NCBI RefSeq assembly: GCF_900094585.1
Contig: NZ_FMAG01000002.1
Coordinates: forward strand, 636,007-700,006
Origin: Martinezella multihospitum
Lineage (GTDB): Bacteria > Pseudomonadota > Alphaproteobacteria > Rhizobiales > Rhizobiaceae
Direction of reading: 5' to 3'
DNA: 64,000 nt
The notes below the pieces were generated by a model. That model searched no databases. It saw only the letters and a list, made by a program, of their open reading frames with translations, and was not told the origin of the DNA. This document shows positions 62,901-64,000 of the stretch, piece by piece. A program made the translations under genes and the position numbers. Position 1 is the stretch's first letter. Every line of letters starts with the position of its first letter.

Positions 62901-63206
62901 CTACGGCCTACTCCGTTAGGGCGCCCTCACCAGGAACCGGGCTCCGGTTCTTCGGCAAGGTCATGCCAGTCAAAAGAATGAGAACAAGATAAGCGGTCTT
63001 GCTCTGAATACCAGTCGAGCGTGACTACAGGCAAAACCTGTCATGGGCAATGCTTTCGCACGCTCGTCCTCAACGCAATCCGCATCGAGCAAGATGCCAA
63101 TGTTCCCCTGACTTGAAAAGTGTTGCCTGTGGAAACCCGTGCAGGACGCAATGAAAAGGCCGCCGATGATGGCGGCCTCCTATGTTCTGCGTCGGCCGAT
63201 CGGAAA
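62901..63206. other. Intergenic region before psd
   Basis: 306 nt. A perfect hairpin GAACCGG/CCGGTTC (62934-62950) lies in the psd leader 34 nt before its start codon, and the acid phosphatase terminator lies at the other end. No gene. Confidence 0.45.
63154..63180 (-). terminator. Terminator of the acid phosphatase gene
   Basis: GGCCGCC and GGCGGCC arms around GATGAT; on the minus strand the U-rich side is given by the AAAA at 63154-63157. 27 nt past the stop codon. Confidence 0.85.
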
Positions 63207-63905
63207 TCAGAGGCCGAGAGCGGCGCGCAGTTCCGCCTTGGCGCCTTCGTATTCGGCCTTGTAATCGTCATGCGTCATGATTGTTTCAGCGATGACGGTG
63301 CCCGCAATGCGGCCGGCTTCGATGTCGGAAGCGTAATGGATGCCGCCGACGACGCGGTTGTGGCCGTATTCCCAGGCGCGGGCCATGATGACGGCGCGCT
63401 TCTCCGGCACCATGTTCGCAAGCACGATGCCCATCAGCGTGCCGAGCGTGGTATGGCCCGACGGATAGGAGCCGGACTTTGAAAGGGGCACGATCGGCTT
63501 GACCAGATCGCTGTAGAGATGCGGCCGCGGACGCTTCCAGACATCCTTGGCCGGATCGACGACAGCGCCTTCGGTCTCAACGATACGATCGAAGAAGGCA
63601 GAAAACTTCGGCAGGTTTTCCTTGGTGAATTTCGGATTGTCGATGACGTCGGAGAAGCGCCAGACGTTCTCTTCGGCATCGGCCACGGCGCGAGCCGCCA
63701 TTTCCGGCGTGCGGGTCACCTGGATCGTCAGGATTTCGCCGAGTTCCGCCTTCATCTGTGCGGAATCATTGGCGGGCGGAGGCGGCAGCAGATCGAGGAG
63801 ATTGATCTCCTTGGCATCGCTGAACGGCTTGGCATCTTCGGCGAAAACCGGCGAGGCAAGGCCGACGACGAGCAATAGGCTTAAAGCTTTGGCAAAAGTA
63901 CGCAT
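63207..63905 (-). CDS. Class A nonspecific acid phosphatase (PAP2 family)
   Basis: 232 residues. Signal peptide (L-S-L-L-L-V-V-G-L-A-S-P-V-F-A), then the PAP2 set K-x6-R-P (K-D-V-W-K-R-P-R-P), G-S-Y-P-S-G-H-T and N-R-V-V-G-G-I-H-Y-A-S-D, so periplasmic phosphomonoesterase of the PhoN type. The first residue of the third motif is Asn-Arg rather than Ser-Arg. It is followed by a terminator. Confidence 0.92.
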   Translation of the reverse strand: MRTFAKALSLLLVVGLASPVFAEDAKPFSDAKEINLLDLLPPPPANDSAQMKAELGEILTIQVTRTPEMAARAVADAEENVWRFSDVIDNPKFTKENLPKFSAFFDRIVETEGAVVDPAKDVWKRPRPHLYSDLVKPIVPLSKSGSYPSGHTTLGTLMGIVLANMVPEKRAVIMARAWEYGHNRVVGGIHYASDIEAGRIAGTVIAETIMTHDDYKAEYEGAKAELRAALGL

Positions 63906-64000
63906 TTTCGGGGCTCCGTTGAAAAGACCCTCGTACCTAGCAAGCTGCTATCTCAGGCTCGTGACAGCCATCGGTGCATAAGTGCTGCGCCCAATGCCTG

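Noticed and set aside
1-64000. CRISPR array, insertion sequence or prophage
   Set aside because: No regularly spaced direct repeats, transposase or phage structural genes were seen on either strand.

Overview
The window looks like chromosomal DNA of a fast-growing Rhizobiales bacterium, most likely Rhizobium. The basis is the RopA-type porin pair, a RIME-like intergenic palindrome, the iolBEDC order with an iolC kinase/DUF2090 fusion and a divergent Gfo/Idh/MocA gene, and an alphaproteobacterial housekeeping run (rpoZ, rsh, DUF2062, acpS, lepB, rnc, era, recO). Species cannot be fixed from the sequence alone. No prophage, insertion sequence, CRISPR array, rRNA or transposase was found; this is core-type chromosome with scattered small repeats.

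Layout. 1-5.3 kb: a partial glutamine-synthetase-like gene and a divergent class III aminotransferase, both fitting polyamine use, then a Nudix hydrolase and a polyprenol-type glycosyltransferase divergent from a UPF0104-like membrane protein. 5.3-7.7 kb: an ECF42-type sigma factor behind three tandem DGPF/YCII genes in one tight operon. 7.8-16.7 kb: small hypotheticals, AMP nucleosidase, a DUF2147 protein, a Sel1-like protein, a HisC-like aminotransferase, an orphan PurN-like formyltransferase, an SDR/AraC divergent pair, a PilZ protein and a Glyoxalase_8-type protein. 16.7-26.5 kb: a MATE exporter, then the myo-inositol catabolic cluster (iolC, iolD, iolE, iolB in transcription order) with an RpiR regulator and a divergent dehydrogenase. 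26.6-30.2 kb: an FAD-dependent reductase, tRNA-Ser(GCT), and a LysR/SDR divergent pair coupled to an Atu4866-type secreted protein.

30.8-33.4 kb holds two tandem porins, each with its own leader and terminator. 33.5-39 kb: an alpha/beta hydrolase, a soluble lytic transglycosylase, dapA, smpB and a NYN-domain protein. 39.4-48.7 kb is the information-processing run: rpoZ, rsh, a 49-residue DUF3563 protein, DUF2062, acpS, lepB, rnc, era, a Crp/Fnr regulator, a single-domain response regulator and recO. 48.7-57.3 kb: a MOSC protein, HD hydrolase, a very large DUF2339 membrane protein, two EF-hand proteins flanking a Cu/Zn superoxide dismutase, and a translationally coupled operon (YgfZ-like, HD nucleotidase-like, dual-specificity phosphatase-like). 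57.4-64 kb: small secreted or hypothetical proteins, a second Nudix, YnfA, an SRAP peptidase, a 46-residue protein, psd-pssA for phosphatidylethanolamine synthesis, and a class A acid phosphatase.

No wholly unknown multi-gene system stands out. The most useful leads are: a perfect 22-bp inverted repeat between rnc and era (a possible RNase III substrate beside its own gene); an intrinsic terminator ending 18 nt before rsh; two EF-hand proteins sharing a C-terminal T-Y-G-Q-Y-D motif around sodC; a Crp/Fnr protein keeping three of the four FNR cluster cysteines at FNR spacing; RNA-level similarity of the two porin 5' ends; and a probable IolR operator before iolC. Long open frames antisense to real genes are common here because of the high GC content and were left out.
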